DNA of 64,000 bases from Bacillota bacterium (GCA_023436065.1 JAEZKU010000030.1:84934-148933), one strand, 5' to 3'; shown: positions 34,228 through 43,730, counted from the stretch's first letter. Notes: a model not told the origin generated them from the letters alone. Program-made: numbers and translations.

Positions 34228-34308
34228 ATGAGAACATCAACCTTTACTATGTGCTCTAATATGTGTGGCATGTGTATGCCAATTGTGACATATTTGCAGG
34301 ATAAGTGA
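34228..34308 (+). CDS. 26-residue Met/Cys-rich leader peptide before metNIQ
   Basis: ATG with GGAGG 7 nt upstream. The peptide has five Met and three Cys in its first 17 residues (TMCSNMCGMCMP), then IVTYLQDK and TGA. It lies between a consensus promoter and an intrinsic terminator, directly before the methionine ABC importer. The codon cluster suggests that slow translation at Met/Cys codons senses shortage. The last codons (GCAGGATAAG, 34296-34305) can pair with the terminator (CAGGAT with ATCCTG 34390-34395) or with its loop (GATAAG with CTTATC). Not seen in any family known to me; a stand-alone metal-binding peptide is the alternative. Confidence 0.6.
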   Translation: MRTSTFTMCSNMCGMCMPIVTYLQDK

Positions 34309-34369
34309 ATGTGATGTTTCATTATGCTCGGAAGTAGAAAGTCTTCTTCCATATCATATGAATAGCTGA

Positions 34370-34401
34370 ACAGGATGCTTATCTAAGGCATCCTGTTTTT
34401 T
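34370..34401 (+). terminator. Attenuator terminator before metNIQ
   Basis: ACAGGATGC / GCATCCTGT with 9-nt loop and T-run. A second, T-less hairpin ATGTAATTGG / CCAATTACAT follows at 34402-34430. Confidence 0.85.
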
Positions 34402-34522
34402 ATGTAATTGGAAAGTGCGTCCAATTACATAAAACTCATGGAAAATCTTTGTATTCAGCAGAGTTCAGAATAGTAACAGGTTAGGTATCATTTTGTAATT
34501 CATAATTGGAGGTGCGGGTTTG

Positions 34523-35530
34523 ATGGATCAGAAACCGATCATAGAACTGGTTGGTCTGGGGAAGGTATTTCAAAGTAAGAATAGTGAGGAAGTGAAGGCT
34601 CTGGAGGATATCAACCTGACGATTTACGAGGGTGAGATATTCGGCATCATAGGATTAAGCGGGGCGGGTAAGAGTACATTGGTACGATGTATCAATTTCC
34701 TTGAACGTCCGACGAGCGGAGCGGTTGTGTTTGACGGCTATGATTTAGGAAGCTTAAGTAAAGGGGAATTGAACCGGGCAAGACAATCCATGGGGATGAT
34801 TTTCCAGCAGTTTAATTTATTGATGCAAAGAACTGCCTTACAGAATATCTGCTTCCCCTTGGAGATAGCCGGAGTACCCAGAAAGGAAGCAAAAGAACGG
34901 GCTAAGGAGCTGCTGGAGATTGTTGGTTTGGCTGATAAAGCAAAAGCCTATCCGGCTCAGCTTTCCGGAGGGCAGAAGCAGAGAATTGCGATTGCCAGGG
35001 CATTGGCGACGAACCCGAAGGTGCTGCTCTGTGATGAAGCAACCAGCGCACTTGATCCGACCACAACACGCTCCATCCTTAATCTGCTGAAGGAAATCAA
35101 TCAGAAGCTGGGTATTACGGTTGTTGTCATAACGCATGAGATGAGTGTCATTGAAGAGATCTGTCACCGCGTTGCCATCATTGACCAAAGCCATATCGCA
35201 GAAATCGGAGAAGTAGAGGAGGTCTTTGTGAGACCTCAGTCCAAGATCGCAAAGCAGCTGGTATTCTCAAGTGATACCCATATCGATAACTTTGTCGGAG
35301 AACATAAATGTCGAATCATATTTGACGGCAGAACTTCCTTTGAACCTGTCATTGCCAATATGGTTATGGAATGTAAGACACCTGTCAACATTCTGTTTGC
35401 TGATACCAAGGATATTGACGGCAAGGCTTACGGACAAATGGTGCTACAGCTGCCGGAGGACGAGAACGGCCAGAAGAAAATAATCAATTATCTGAGGACC
35501 CATCAGATACCCTATGAGGAGGTGAAGTAG
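34523..35530 (+). CDS. metN: Methionine ABC importer ATP-binding protein
   Basis: 335 aa. Walker A GLSGAGKST, Q-loop FQQFNLL, signature LSGGQKQR, Walker B VLLCDEATSALD, and a C-terminal NIL domain (about 265-335) that binds methionine and inhibits transport in this family. Drives uptake of L- or D-methionine. The ATG at 34523 follows TTG at 34520; GGAGG serves either. The stop is 1 bp before the metI start. Confidence 0.96.
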   Translation: MDQKPIIELVGLGKVFQSKNSEEVKALEDINLTIYEGEIFGIIGLSGAGKSTLVRCINFLERPTSGAVVFDGYDLGSLSKGELNRARQSMGMIFQQFNLLMQRTALQNICFPLEIAGVPRKEAKERAKELLEIVGLADKAKAYPAQLSGGQKQRIAIARALATNPKVLLCDEATSALDPTTTRSILNLLKEINQKLGITVVVITHEMSVIEEICHRVAIIDQSHIAEIGEVEEVFVRPQSKIAKQLVFSSDTHIDNFVGEHKCRIIFDGRTSFEPVIANMVMECKTPVNILFADTKDIDGKAYGQMVLQLPEDENGQKKIINYLRTHQIPYEEVK

Positions 35531-35531
35531 T

Positions 35532-36191
35532 ATGTGGAGTGAAGAAGTAATTAAAATGATAGGCTTCGGAATTCTGGAAACCCTATATATGACAGTGTTT
35601 TCTTCACTGATTGCTTATCTCCTTGGATTACCGCTTGGCGTATTGCTTGTAGTGACGGACAAGGAGGGAATTGCCCCTTTAGTACCCCTGAATAAGCTTC
35701 TTGGGGTTATCGTTAACCTGGTTCGCTCGGTACCGTTCATCATACTGCTGATTACAGTGATCCCTTTTACCAGATTTCTGATCGGTACCACCATTGGTCC
35801 CAATGCTGTTGTAGTACCGCTCATTATTGGCTCTGCACCCTATATCGCCCGACTTGTGGAATCCTCTTTGAAGGAAGTGGATAAAGGAGTCATTGAGGCG
35901 GCCCAGTCCATGGGGGCAACCCCATTCCAGATCGTATACAAAGTATTGATTCCTGAAGCGAAGCCCTCCTTAGTCATTGGAGGAGCCATCGCTGTAACTA
36001 CAATATTAAGCTATTCCGCTATGGCAGGCTTTGTTGGCGGAGGAGGTCTGGGTGACATAGCCATCCGCTATGGATATTACCGATATCAGACGGACATCAT
36101 GCTGGTTACTGTAGCCCTTTTGGTTATCATCGTACAGATCATCCAGGAACTTGGTTCCGCATGGATGAAACATACGGATAAAAGACTGTAG
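35532..36191 (+). CDS. metI: Methionine ABC importer permease
   Basis: 219 aa with five hydrophobic helices and the permease-ATPase contact loop EAAQSMGATPFQIVYKVLIP. The family signature near NLVRSVPFIILL is present. Inner-membrane partner of MetN, one base apart. Confidence 0.96.
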   Translation: MWSEEVIKMIGFGILETLYMTVFSSLIAYLLGLPLGVLLVVTDKEGIAPLVPLNKLLGVIVNLVRSVPFIILLITVIPFTRFLIGTTIGPNAVVVPLIIGSAPYIARLVESSLKEVDKGVIEAAQSMGATPFQIVYKVLIPEAKPSLVIGGAIAVTTILSYSAMAGFVGGGGLGDIAIRYGYYRYQTDIMLVTVALLVIIVQIIQELGSAWMKHTDKRL

Positions 36192-36252
36192 GAAACTTCG
36201 CAGACCTGATCAGCTGATTGAGAGCTTTTAGAACCATCAAAAAAATAAGTAT

Positions 36253-36276
36253 ATTAGGAGGAAAAGCCTCCTATAT
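36253..36276 (+). other. Hairpin between metI and metQ
   Basis: TAGGAGG / CCTCCTA around AAAAG, no T-run. It may stabilise or process the metQ message. Confidence 0.45.
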
Positions 36277-36315
36277 AAATTATAATAGAATAACTTACAA
36301 TAGGAGGTTTAAGCT

Positions 36316-37128
36316 ATGAAGAAATTTTTATCAGTAATTTTAGTACTTACCTTAGTAACAGCAGGTTTGGTCGGCTGTGCTAAGAAGGATGGGGCAGACA
36401 AGGAGATTGTTGTAGGCGCAAGCGCTACCCCTCATGCAGAGATTTTGGAGCAGGCAAGAGCTGCTCTGGAAGCAGACGGCTATACACTGAAGGTTGTTGT
36501 GTACAATGATTATGTTCAGCCGAACGTTGCACTTTCAAGCGGTGATCTGGATGCGAACTTTTTCCAGCATCAGCCTTATCTGGATCAGTACAATCAGGAG
36601 AATAAGACAGATCTGGTATCTGCCGGTATCATCCACTATGAGCCGATCGGAGTATATCCCGGCAAGACAGCTTCCTTTGATGCCTTACAGGACGGCGCAA
36701 AGATCGCAGTTCCCAACGATGCAACCAACGAAGCAAGAGCACTTCTGTTGCTGGAAGCGAACGGACTCATCAAGGTAAAAGAGGGAGCGGGTTTGAATGC
36801 AACCAAAACCGATATCGTGGAGAATCCCAAGAATATAGAGATCGTAGAAATAGAATCAGCCCAGCTCGCACGTTCCTTAGCTGATGTTGACCTGGCTGTC
36901 ATTAACGGTAATTATGCAATCGAAGCAGGTCTGAACGTGGCTAAGGATGCCATTGCCTTTGAGGAGAAGGATTCCGCGGCTGCCGAGACCTATGGTAATA
37001 TCATTGCGGTTCAGAAGGGGAACGAAGGCAGAGAAGATATCAAAGCATTGGTTAAGGCTCTGCAAAGCGATACTGTAAAGAAATATATTGAAGATACTTA
37101 TCAGGGAGCAGTTGTTCCTAAATTCTAA
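36316..37128 (+). CDS. metQ: Methionine-binding lipoprotein (NlpA family)
   Basis: 270 aa. Lipobox TAGLVGC, then the NlpA domain: IVVGASATPHAEILEQAR, NDYVQPNVALSSGDLDANFFQH and VPNDATNEARALLLLEANGL. Captures methionine outside the membrane and delivers it to MetNI. GGAGG before the ATG. Confidence 0.96.
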   Translation: MKKFLSVILVLTLVTAGLVGCAKKDGADKEIVVGASATPHAEILEQARAALEADGYTLKVVVYNDYVQPNVALSSGDLDANFFQHQPYLDQYNQENKTDLVSAGIIHYEPIGVYPGKTASFDALQDGAKIAVPNDATNEARALLLLEANGLIKVKEGAGLNATKTDIVENPKNIEIVEIESAQLARSLADVDLAVINGNYAIEAGLNVAKDAIAFEEKDSAAAETYGNIIAVQKGNEGREDIKALVKALQSDTVKKYIEDTYQGAVVPKF

Positions 37129-37155
37129 TTTGTGATACAGACCAGAAAAATGATA

Positions 37156-37199
37156 AAGAAGACTGTTCCGGTTCACTTCCGGAATGGCCTTCTTTTTTT
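37156..37199 (+). terminator. Intrinsic terminator of metNIQ
   Basis: GAAG...TTCCGG / CCGGAA...CTTC hairpin and a run of seven T. Confidence 0.88.
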
Positions 37200-37369
37200 G
37201 TTCAAATAGCTGAATTGGTAACGATTATCTGGGTTTTTGACTATGCAAAATGTTGCAGGAATACCGATTTCGTGCTACTATAATAACATGTCATACATAC
37301 ATTTGCCTTTACCTACAACCCTGTGATGACAGATACGCTCGCTCACCTATATAGACGGGGGTCCCCTTC

Positions 37370-38476
37370 ATGAAAAAGATTTTATTATATAAAAGAGTTT
37401 ATCTTATAGGGCTTCTGCCTGTTTCTTACCTGCTTATCGTTCTGGCAAAAAATAATAGCTATTTTGCAGAGGAGATTTATGCCAAACATATCTACAGATG
37501 GATCGCTCAGATCATATCTGCCGTTACCGGTCTGTTCCCGTTCTCCGTTGCCGAACTTATTGTAATCGCACTACCTGTCTTTGTATTGGTGGTCCTGCTT
37601 CGTTTTGTACTTGGAATGCTTCTGAATAAGACGAATCGGGGAATCAGGCTGGGAAAGGGTTTGTTGAATATTTTGTGTACCGGAAGTGTAGTCCTGTTTC
37701 TGTTTGTCATTCTCGGAGGTATGAACTATTATCGGAGTAATTTCAGTACCTATTCTAATCTGGTCATTCAGGAGTCCTCTATTGAGGAGCTCTATGCTCT
37801 TACAAGAAGTCTGGCTTTGGAGGCTAACGAGCTGCGGACTCTGACAACAGCGGTCGATGACAATGGTGTTTTTCAGCTTTCGATGAATCATACGGAGCTG
37901 GCGAAGGAAGCAAATAAGGCATTTCGGTTACTTGCAGAGGAGTATCCGGTACTCGGGGGTCATTATTCATCTCCCAAGCCCATTCTGCTGTCGGAGCATA
38001 TGTCCAGTACCGAGATTACGGGAATCTTCTTTCCTTTTACCATGGAGGCAAATGTAAACGTGGATGTTCCCGACTACTCGATTCCTGCTACTATGCTTCA
38101 TGAGCTGGCACACTTACGAGGATTTATGAGAGAGGACGAAGCTAATTTCCTGGCTTACCTGGCGGGTATGAAATCGGAGCAGCCGGATATCCGATACAGC
38201 AGTACCATGCTTGCACTGATTACCTCCGGTAATGCGCTTTACGACCAAAACCCTGAGTATTACTTCGAGATCAGAGAGCTGTATTCCGATGGTATACTGA
38301 GAGATATTCGGGCCAATTCCGAGTACTGGCAAAAGTATGAGGATACAGCGGTCAGTACCATATCGAATAAGGTCAATGATACCTATCTGAAGGTAAATGC
38401 GCAGGCAGACGGAGTTCAGAGCTACGGAAGAATGCTGGATTTGCTGCTGGCGAAGTATCGTAAAGAGCATCCGTAA
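37370..38476 (+). CDS. DUF3810 membrane protein with zinc-protease-like motif
   Basis: 368 aa. Three membrane helices in the first 120 residues, then an extracellular domain with HELAH (244-248) followed by REDEANF, a gluzincin-like pattern (HExxH plus downstream Glu). Known: DUF3810 is uncharacterised. Likely a membrane-bound metallopeptidase, inferred from the motif only. Confidence 0.82.
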   Translation: MKKILLYKRVYLIGLLPVSYLLIVLAKNNSYFAEEIYAKHIYRWIAQIISAVTGLFPFSVAELIVIALPVFVLVVLLRFVLGMLLNKTNRGIRLGKGLLNILCTGSVVLFLFVILGGMNYYRSNFSTYSNLVIQESSIEELYALTRSLALEANELRTLTTAVDDNGVFQLSMNHTELAKEANKAFRLLAEEYPVLGGHYSSPKPILLSEHMSSTEITGIFFPFTMEANVNVDVPDYSIPATMLHELAHLRGFMREDEANFLAYLAGMKSEQPDIRYSSTMLALITSGNALYDQNPEYYFEIRELYSDGILRDIRANSEYWQKYEDTAVSTISNKVNDTYLKVNAQADGVQSYGRMLDLLLAKYRKEHP

Positions 38477-38501
38477 GCCGTGCAAGACTTTACTGAATTA
38501 C

Positions 38502-38575
38502 CAACCCCATAGATACCCCTCTCCCATGCTCCTGAGCGAGTATGGAGGCTGAGGTAAATATGGGGTTGATTTTTT
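38502..38575 (+). terminator. Long-stem intrinsic terminator
   Basis: CAACCCCATA / TATGGGGTTG arms with a structured insert, then ATTTTTT. Confidence 0.75.
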
Positions 38576-38657
38576 AAATATTTGTGTTATAATTATTAAG
38601 TAATTGTTAACAGAAATTAACGATTATACCAAAATTGTAATATTTAAGGAGAACATT

Positions 38658-39482
38658 ATGACGATAACCAAAAAACTTCTGGTTACTATGATTACGACAA
38701 TCCTGCTTTCTTTCTGTTTTGGAGCTACGGCATTTGCCTCCGCTTCAGACATTACTAAGGATAATTCAGCAGAGGTTACCAGTGATACATCAGGAGCAAT
38801 AGTGGTGTCGGGATCTGCTATAGATGCTGATATAGAGGAAGAACTCGGTAAGAACAGGGTGAATAATCCGGCCCTTTCCGATAATGATATCGAAGCGCTG
38901 CTTTTACAGGAAGGTTATTATCTGGATGCTGAAGGTGAACTTTGTTTCATCGCTCCGGAGAAAGAGACAGCTGCTGAAGCGGATAATGATAAGGAAGCTT
39001 CTGAGGAAGAGAAGGACGATGAAGAGGTTACAGTTTCTGCGAAGGATCTGCGTCTTCTAGCCTGCCTGGTTTATTCTGAAGCCGGCAATCAGAATTATGA
39101 AGGTATGCTAGCTGTAGCAAATGTTGTACTGAACAGAGTGAAGAGCGATGCTTACTGGCATGTCAATACGGTAGAACAGGTTATCTACGATCGTAAGTGG
39201 TCCGTACAGTTCGGCGTAACTATCAAGAATTCCAAAACAGGCACCAGTATGATAGATAAGGCATTGAAGCTGTATGATACCCGCAAATTTACGGGAGCTA
39301 ATCCGGAGGCCCAGAAGAAGGCGTTGAACAAGGCAATCAAGGCAGCAAAGGCTGCACTGAGCGGTAAGAATAACATTGGCAGTTATCTGTGTTTCCAGAA
39401 TAAATACAGTGCTAAGAGTATTAAGAGAAGATATTCTGATTATAGAATAATCGACGATCATATCTTCTATCGCACAAAATAA
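38658..39482 (+). CDS. SleB-type cell-wall hydrolase, secreted
   Basis: 274 aa from the ATG after AAGGAG. Signal peptide (1-27, ends AFASAS), an acidic Ser/Glu/Asp-rich linker, then a C-terminal Hydrolase_2 domain with LRLLACLVYSEAGNQNYEGM and VLNRVKSDAYWHVNTVEQVI. Known: lytic transglycosylase acting on muramic-lactam cortex or on vegetative wall. No peptidoglycan-binding repeat. Spore-germination or wall-turnover role. Confidence 0.85.
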   Translation: MTITKKLLVTMITTILLSFCFGATAFASASDITKDNSAEVTSDTSGAIVVSGSAIDADIEEELGKNRVNNPALSDNDIEALLLQEGYYLDAEGELCFIAPEKETAAEADNDKEASEEEKDDEEVTVSAKDLRLLACLVYSEAGNQNYEGMLAVANVVLNRVKSDAYWHVNTVEQVIYDRKWSVQFGVTIKNSKTGTSMIDKALKLYDTRKFTGANPEAQKKALNKAIKAAKAALSGKNNIGSYLCFQNKYSAKSIKRRYSDYRIIDDHIFYRTK

Positions 39483-39501
39483 AGAGAACCAATCAATGAG
39501 T

Positions 39502-39535
39502 GGGGGCTGATCGAATACGATCCGCCTCCTTTTTA
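39502..39535 (+). terminator. Intrinsic terminator
   Basis: GGGGGCTGATCG / CGATCCGCCTCC hairpin then TTTTTA. The remaining leader to 39714 is AT-rich. Confidence 0.7.
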
Positions 39536-39714
39536 TGTAATAGGTAGTTATTGCTTAATAATTTATACTTTTAAGTTAGACTTACTTGTGGTATTATATA
39601 ACATATATTTTTACTTAATACATTATTATGAGCATATGAATGCAAATAAATAATAAAACGACATATGTCTGCACAATATAACAAATCGATAGATAAATTA
39701 CCAGGAGGTTTTTC

Positions 39715-41418
39715 ATGGAAAATAGAGAAGCGACAGAAGGAAAAGCATCGGAGGCAACAGAGAAAGAGACTGTTTCCAAGAATTTTATCGAATTGATTAT
39801 TGATAAAGACCTGGAGGAAGGTAAGGTTAAGAGTATCGTAACCAGATTTCCCCCGGAACCTAACGGCTACCTTCATATCGGACATGCGAAGTCCATCCTT
39901 TTAAATTATGGTTTGGCTAAGAAATACGGCGGTAAATTCAACCTTCGTTTTGATGATACTAATCCTACAAAGGAGAAGACGGAATTTGTTGATTCCATCA
40001 TTGAGGATGTGAAATGGGTCGGAGGTAATTTTGAAGATCGTCTGTTTTTTGCATCTGATTACTTTGAACAGATGTATGAAGCCGCTGTTAAGCTGATTAA
40101 GAAGGGAAAAGCATTTGTATGTGACCTGACAGCGGACGAGATCAGAGAATACAGAGGAACCTTGACAGAACCCGGAAAGAACAGTCCGTACCGTGATCGC
40201 AGTATTGAAGAGAACCTGAGGCTGTTTGAAGAGATGAGGGAAGGTAAATATCCCGACGGCTCCAAGGTACTTCGCGCGAAAATCGATATGACTTCTCCGA
40301 ATATTAATATGAGAGATCCAGTAATCTACCGTGTGGCAAGGATGACGCATCATAATACGGGAGATAAATGGTGCATTTATCCGATGTATGATTTTGCCCA
40401 TCCGATTGAGGATGCGATTGAGGGAGTTACCCATTCAATCTGTACACTGGAATTTGAGGATCATCGTCCTCTGTATGACTGGGTGGTACGCGAACTGGAA
40501 TATGAGTGCCCGCCGAAGCAGATTGAATTTGCTAAGATGTATCTGACCAACGTTATCACAGGAAAGAGATATATCAAGAGACTTGTTGAGGATGGAATCG
40601 TGGATGGCTGGGATGATCCCAGACTGGTATCCATCAGCGCCTTGAGAAGACGCGGATTTACTCCTGAGTCCCTCCAGATGTTTATGGAGCTGTGCGGTGT
40701 ATCGAAGAGTCAGAGCTCTGTAGATTACAGCATGCTGGAATACTGTATCAGAGAGGATTTGAAGCTGAAGCGTCCCAGAATTATGGCCGTGCTTGATCCG
40801 ATCAAACTGATTATCACGAATTATCCCGAGGGACAGATTGAGTATCTGGAGGCACAGAATAATCAGGAGAACGAAGAGATGGGTGTCAGACAGGTTCCAT
40901 TCGGAAGGGAATTATATATCGAGAGAGACGATTTTATGATTGAACCGCCGAAGAAATACTTCCGTCTTTTCCCCGGCAATGAAGTTCGCCTGATGAATGC
41001 TTATTTTGTAACCTGTCAGGATTATGTCACCGATGAGAACGGCAATGTTACCGAGGTCCATTGTACCTATGATCCGGAGACCAAGAGCGGTTCCGGTTTC
41101 AATGCCCGTAAGGTAAAGGGGACCATTCACTGGGTGGCTGCACAGACAGCCATCAAGGCAGAGGTTAGGCTGTATGAGAACATCGTCGATGAGGGAAAGG
41201 GTATCTACAATGAAGATGGTAGTCTGAACTTGAACCCGAATTCCATTACGGTATTAAAGGAATGCTATATAGAGCCTGGTATCCGTGGAGCAAAAGCACC
41301 GGATAGCTTCCAATTCTTAAGACAGGGCTTTTTCTGTTTGGACAGCAAGGATTCGACTGAGGAGATGCCTGTATTTAACCGGATCGTATCACTGAAGAGC
41401 TCTTACAAACCGGAATAA
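39715..41418 (+). CDS. glnS: Glutaminyl-tRNA synthetase
   Basis: 567 aa. Class I HIGH box PNGYLHIGHAKS, NLRFDDTNPTKEK, and the KMSKS-like GVSKSQSSVDY. The anticodon-binding beta-barrels follow. Charges tRNA-Gln directly, so this organism need not rely on the GatCAB route for glutamine. AGGAGG before the ATG. Length and motifs complete. Confidence 0.97.
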   Translation: MENREATEGKASEATEKETVSKNFIELIIDKDLEEGKVKSIVTRFPPEPNGYLHIGHAKSILLNYGLAKKYGGKFNLRFDDTNPTKEKTEFVDSIIEDVKWVGGNFEDRLFFASDYFEQMYEAAVKLIKKGKAFVCDLTADEIREYRGTLTEPGKNSPYRDRSIEENLRLFEEMREGKYPDGSKVLRAKIDMTSPNINMRDPVIYRVARMTHHNTGDKWCIYPMYDFAHPIEDAIEGVTHSICTLEFEDHRPLYDWVVRELEYECPPKQIEFAKMYLTNVITGKRYIKRLVEDGIVDGWDDPRLVSISALRRRGFTPESLQMFMELCGVSKSQSSVDYSMLEYCIREDLKLKRPRIMAVLDPIKLIITNYPEGQIEYLEAQNNQENEEMGVRQVPFGRELYIERDDFMIEPPKKYFRLFPGNEVRLMNAYFVTCQDYVTDENGNVTEVHCTYDPETKSGSGFNARKVKGTIHWVAAQTAIKAEVRLYENIVDEGKGIYNEDGSLNLNPNSITVLKECYIEPGIRGAKAPDSFQFLRQGFFCLDSKDSTEEMPVFNRIVSLKSSYKPE

Positions 41419-41468
41419 ATCAAGAATCGATTAACTTATGGAAAAACATTATGAAATGAGGTATAACA

Positions 41469-42314
41469 GTGGCTAATTTATTTTCAGGATTAGAGGCCTT
41501 CGGATTAGGTAATCTGTCCGAGATGAGTGTTTATGAAGAAAAAGAAAAAGAGGCAGCCGGAAAAGCAGAGGATAAAGATAAGCCGTCTTTTCAGGAAGAA
41601 GATATCATATTTGACAAAACCTTTACCTGTCCCGTATGTGACGGGGAGTTTAAAACCAAGCAGGTGAAGTCGGGAAAAGTAAAGCTGCTCAATTTGGACC
41701 CGGATTTACGTCCGGTCTATCAATTCATGGATCCGCTCAAGTATGACGCGATTGTATGCCCTTTATGTGGATTTTCCGCCTTAAACCGTTTCTTCAAGTA
41801 TGTGACGGGAGGCCAGGCACAATTAATCAAGAAGAATATATCGGCTAATTTCAAGGGAATGAATGAAACCGGCACGGTCTTTACCTATGATGATGCACTT
41901 GCCAGACACAAGCTTGCATTGGTGAATGCAATCGTAAAGAAATCCAAGACCTCGGAAAGAGCCTATACCTGTCTGAAAACTGCATGGATCCTAAGAGGGA
42001 AAGCTGAGAATCTTCCGAAGAATACTCCTGATTATCAGAAGCAGATTGAAGCATTGGAGAAGGAGGAACTGGATTTTATCGCGAAGGCTTATATCGGCTT
42101 TGATGAAGCCTTCAGTACTGAGAGTTTTCCGTTATGCGGCATGGACGAAAGTACTATGACTCTGCTTATGGCTGAGCTGTCAAGAAGACTTGGTAAATAC
42201 GATGAAGCAAGCAGATGGATTTCCAGAGTTCTGATCTCTAAGGAAGCCAGCGAACGTATTAAGGAGAAAGCAAGAGATATCAAGGAGAAGATCAAGGACC
42301 AAAAAAACGCATAA
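41469..42314 (+). CDS. DUF2225 zinc-finger-like protein
   Basis: 281 aa, GTG start. An acidic N-terminus, a CPVCDGEF...CPLCGFSAL pair of cysteine knuckles, then helical TPR-like repeats. Known only as DUF2225 in Firmicutes, function unknown. The next gene begins 15 bp after its stop. Confidence 0.82.
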   Translation: MANLFSGLEAFGLGNLSEMSVYEEKEKEAAGKAEDKDKPSFQEEDIIFDKTFTCPVCDGEFKTKQVKSGKVKLLNLDPDLRPVYQFMDPLKYDAIVCPLCGFSALNRFFKYVTGGQAQLIKKNISANFKGMNETGTVFTYDDALARHKLALVNAIVKKSKTSERAYTCLKTAWILRGKAENLPKNTPDYQKQIEALEKEELDFIAKAYIGFDEAFSTESFPLCGMDESTMTLLMAELSRRLGKYDEASRWISRVLISKEASERIKEKARDIKEKIKDQKNA

Positions 42315-42329
42315 AGGCAGGATAACGTT

Positions 42330-43037
42330 TTGAAGGAAAAATTATATACCATTCCGGTGAATGATGCATTCAATACAGATTGTGAATGCCCGGTCTGCGC
42401 GATGGCTCAGAAGCTGGAAGCGGGTGCAATCGAATTTACAATGGGACCGAGCTATATGGAGGATGATGTCAGGGAAATGACATCACGGCTTGGTTTTTGC
42501 GAAAAGCATCTTGGTATGCTGTATCAGAACCAGAATCGGCTTGGCCTGGCATTGATATTACAATCTCAGATGGACAAGCTGATGAAGGATGTTGAAAAGC
42601 TGACAAAAACAGAAGAGGTATCTGCCTCTCCATCCCTGTTTCGTAAGAAAACTGCTCCTACAAAGCTTACAGAACATCTGCATGAGCTTCAGGATAGCTG
42701 CTTTATTTGCGACAAGATCAATAGAACACTGGAACGGTATATCGCGACTATATTTCATCTATACCATACAAGTGAAGAGTTTCGCGGTAAGTTTTCTGAA
42801 TGCAAGGGATTTTGTACAAGCCATTATACAGCCCTTTATGAGGCAGCTCCTAAATATTTAAGCGGTGAAGAGCTTTCAGTTTTTGTGAAGCTTCTGAATA
42901 AGCTTTATCTGGAGAACATGAAACGGGTCAGAGAGGATCTGGAATGGTTCATTAATAAGTTTGATTATCGCTACCAGGAGGAGCCCTGGAAGAATGCAAA
43001 GGATGCTCTTCCCCGTACAATCCAAAAGCTATCGTAG
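42330..43037 (+). CDS. DUF6062 cysteine-motif protein
   Basis: 235 aa, TTG start. Two CxxC segments, CECPVCAM near the start and DSCFICDKI midway, with FCEKHLGMLY and FCTSHYTALY repeats: the protein is an internal duplication. Family uncharacterised. Co-transcribed with the DUF2225 gene, whose knuckles it resembles. Confidence 0.8.
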   Translation: MKEKLYTIPVNDAFNTDCECPVCAMAQKLEAGAIEFTMGPSYMEDDVREMTSRLGFCEKHLGMLYQNQNRLGLALILQSQMDKLMKDVEKLTKTEEVSASPSLFRKKTAPTKLTEHLHELQDSCFICDKINRTLERYIATIFHLYHTSEEFRGKFSECKGFCTSHYTALYEAAPKYLSGEELSVFVKLLNKLYLENMKRVREDLEWFINKFDYRYQEEPWKNAKDALPRTIQKLS

Positions 43038-43120
43038 GTATATAATTCCTGTCTTGGAATATACTATTTATATGGATTATGCCCGTATTCGTGCATAACT
43101 ATGGATAAAGGTTTCATATG

Positions 43121-43150
43121 AGGCTGCTGCATTTGCAGTAGCCCCATTTT
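43121..43150 (+). terminator. Intrinsic terminator
   Basis: GGCTGCTGC / GCAGTAGCC hairpin then CCATTTT, ending the DUF2225-DUF6062 unit. Confidence 0.7.
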
Positions 43151-43301
43151 ATGTATTAGTATTATGGTTTCAAAAGCACCTTTTGACTCTCTAATCGTAA
43201 TAGGCAAGTGTTAAAATTAAGAAAAAATGAGAAAACGAGAGAAAACAAGAGATAATACGAGAAATTATTAAATTTGCTAGAGATTTTGAATGGATATGAG
43301 G

Positions 43302-43330
43302 TTGCACTTTAAAAGCAAATTTACTAATAT
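43302..43330 (+). promoter_or_regulatory. groESL promoter
   Basis: TTGCAC (43302-43307), 17-bp spacer, TAATAT (43325-43330). Confidence 0.65.
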
Positions 43331-43339
43331 ATAACCAGG

Positions 43340-43366
43340 TTAGCACTCAACAGCAAAGAGTGCTAA
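43340..43366 (+). promoter_or_regulatory. CIRCE element (HrcA operator)
   Basis: TTAGCACTC-N9-GAGTGCTAA, a perfect match to the consensus, just downstream of the -10. Confidence 0.97.
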
Positions 43367-43423
43367 TAATCACTAAATGATACAATCTATTGTAAGAATG
43401 AATTTTGAAGGAGGAATTACGTA

Positions 43424-43711
43424 ATGAAGTTAGTACCATTAGGAGATAAGGTAGTATTAAAGCAATTAGTTGCCGAAGAAACAACAAAATCAGGTATTGT
43501 ATTACCTGGTCAGGCTAAGGAGAAACCTCAGCAGGCTTCTGTTGTTGCGGTTGGCCCGGGGGGAATGGTTGATGGCAAGGAAGTTGTGATGCAGGTAAAG
43601 GTCGGCGATAAGGTGATTTATTCAAAATATGCCGGAACCGAAGTAAAGCTTGAGGATGAGGAATTCATTATCGTAAAACAAAATGATATTGTTGCAGTAG
43701 TAGAAGACTAA
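43424..43711 (+). CDS. groES: Co-chaperonin GroES
   Basis: 95 aa. LVPLGDKVVLKQLVAEE, the mobile loop with GIVLPGQAKEKP, and GDKVIYSKYAGTEVKL. Caps GroEL. First gene of the CIRCE-controlled pair; 19 bp before groEL. Confidence 0.98.
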   Translation: MKLVPLGDKVVLKQLVAEETTKSGIVLPGQAKEKPQQASVVAVGPGGMVDGKEVVMQVKVGDKVIYSKYAGTEVKLEDEEFIIVKQNDIVAVVED

Positions 43712-43730
43712 TAAAAGGAGAGATATTACC

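Noticed and set aside
34165..34230. SAM-I (S-box) or T-box in the metNIQ leader
   Set aside because: The conserved S-box core and T-box AGGGTGGNACCGCG element are absent; only a simple hairpin is present.
39901..40434. Long minus-strand ORF (177 codons) inside glnS
   Set aside because: No ribosome site and no recognisable family; glnS on the plus strand is certain.
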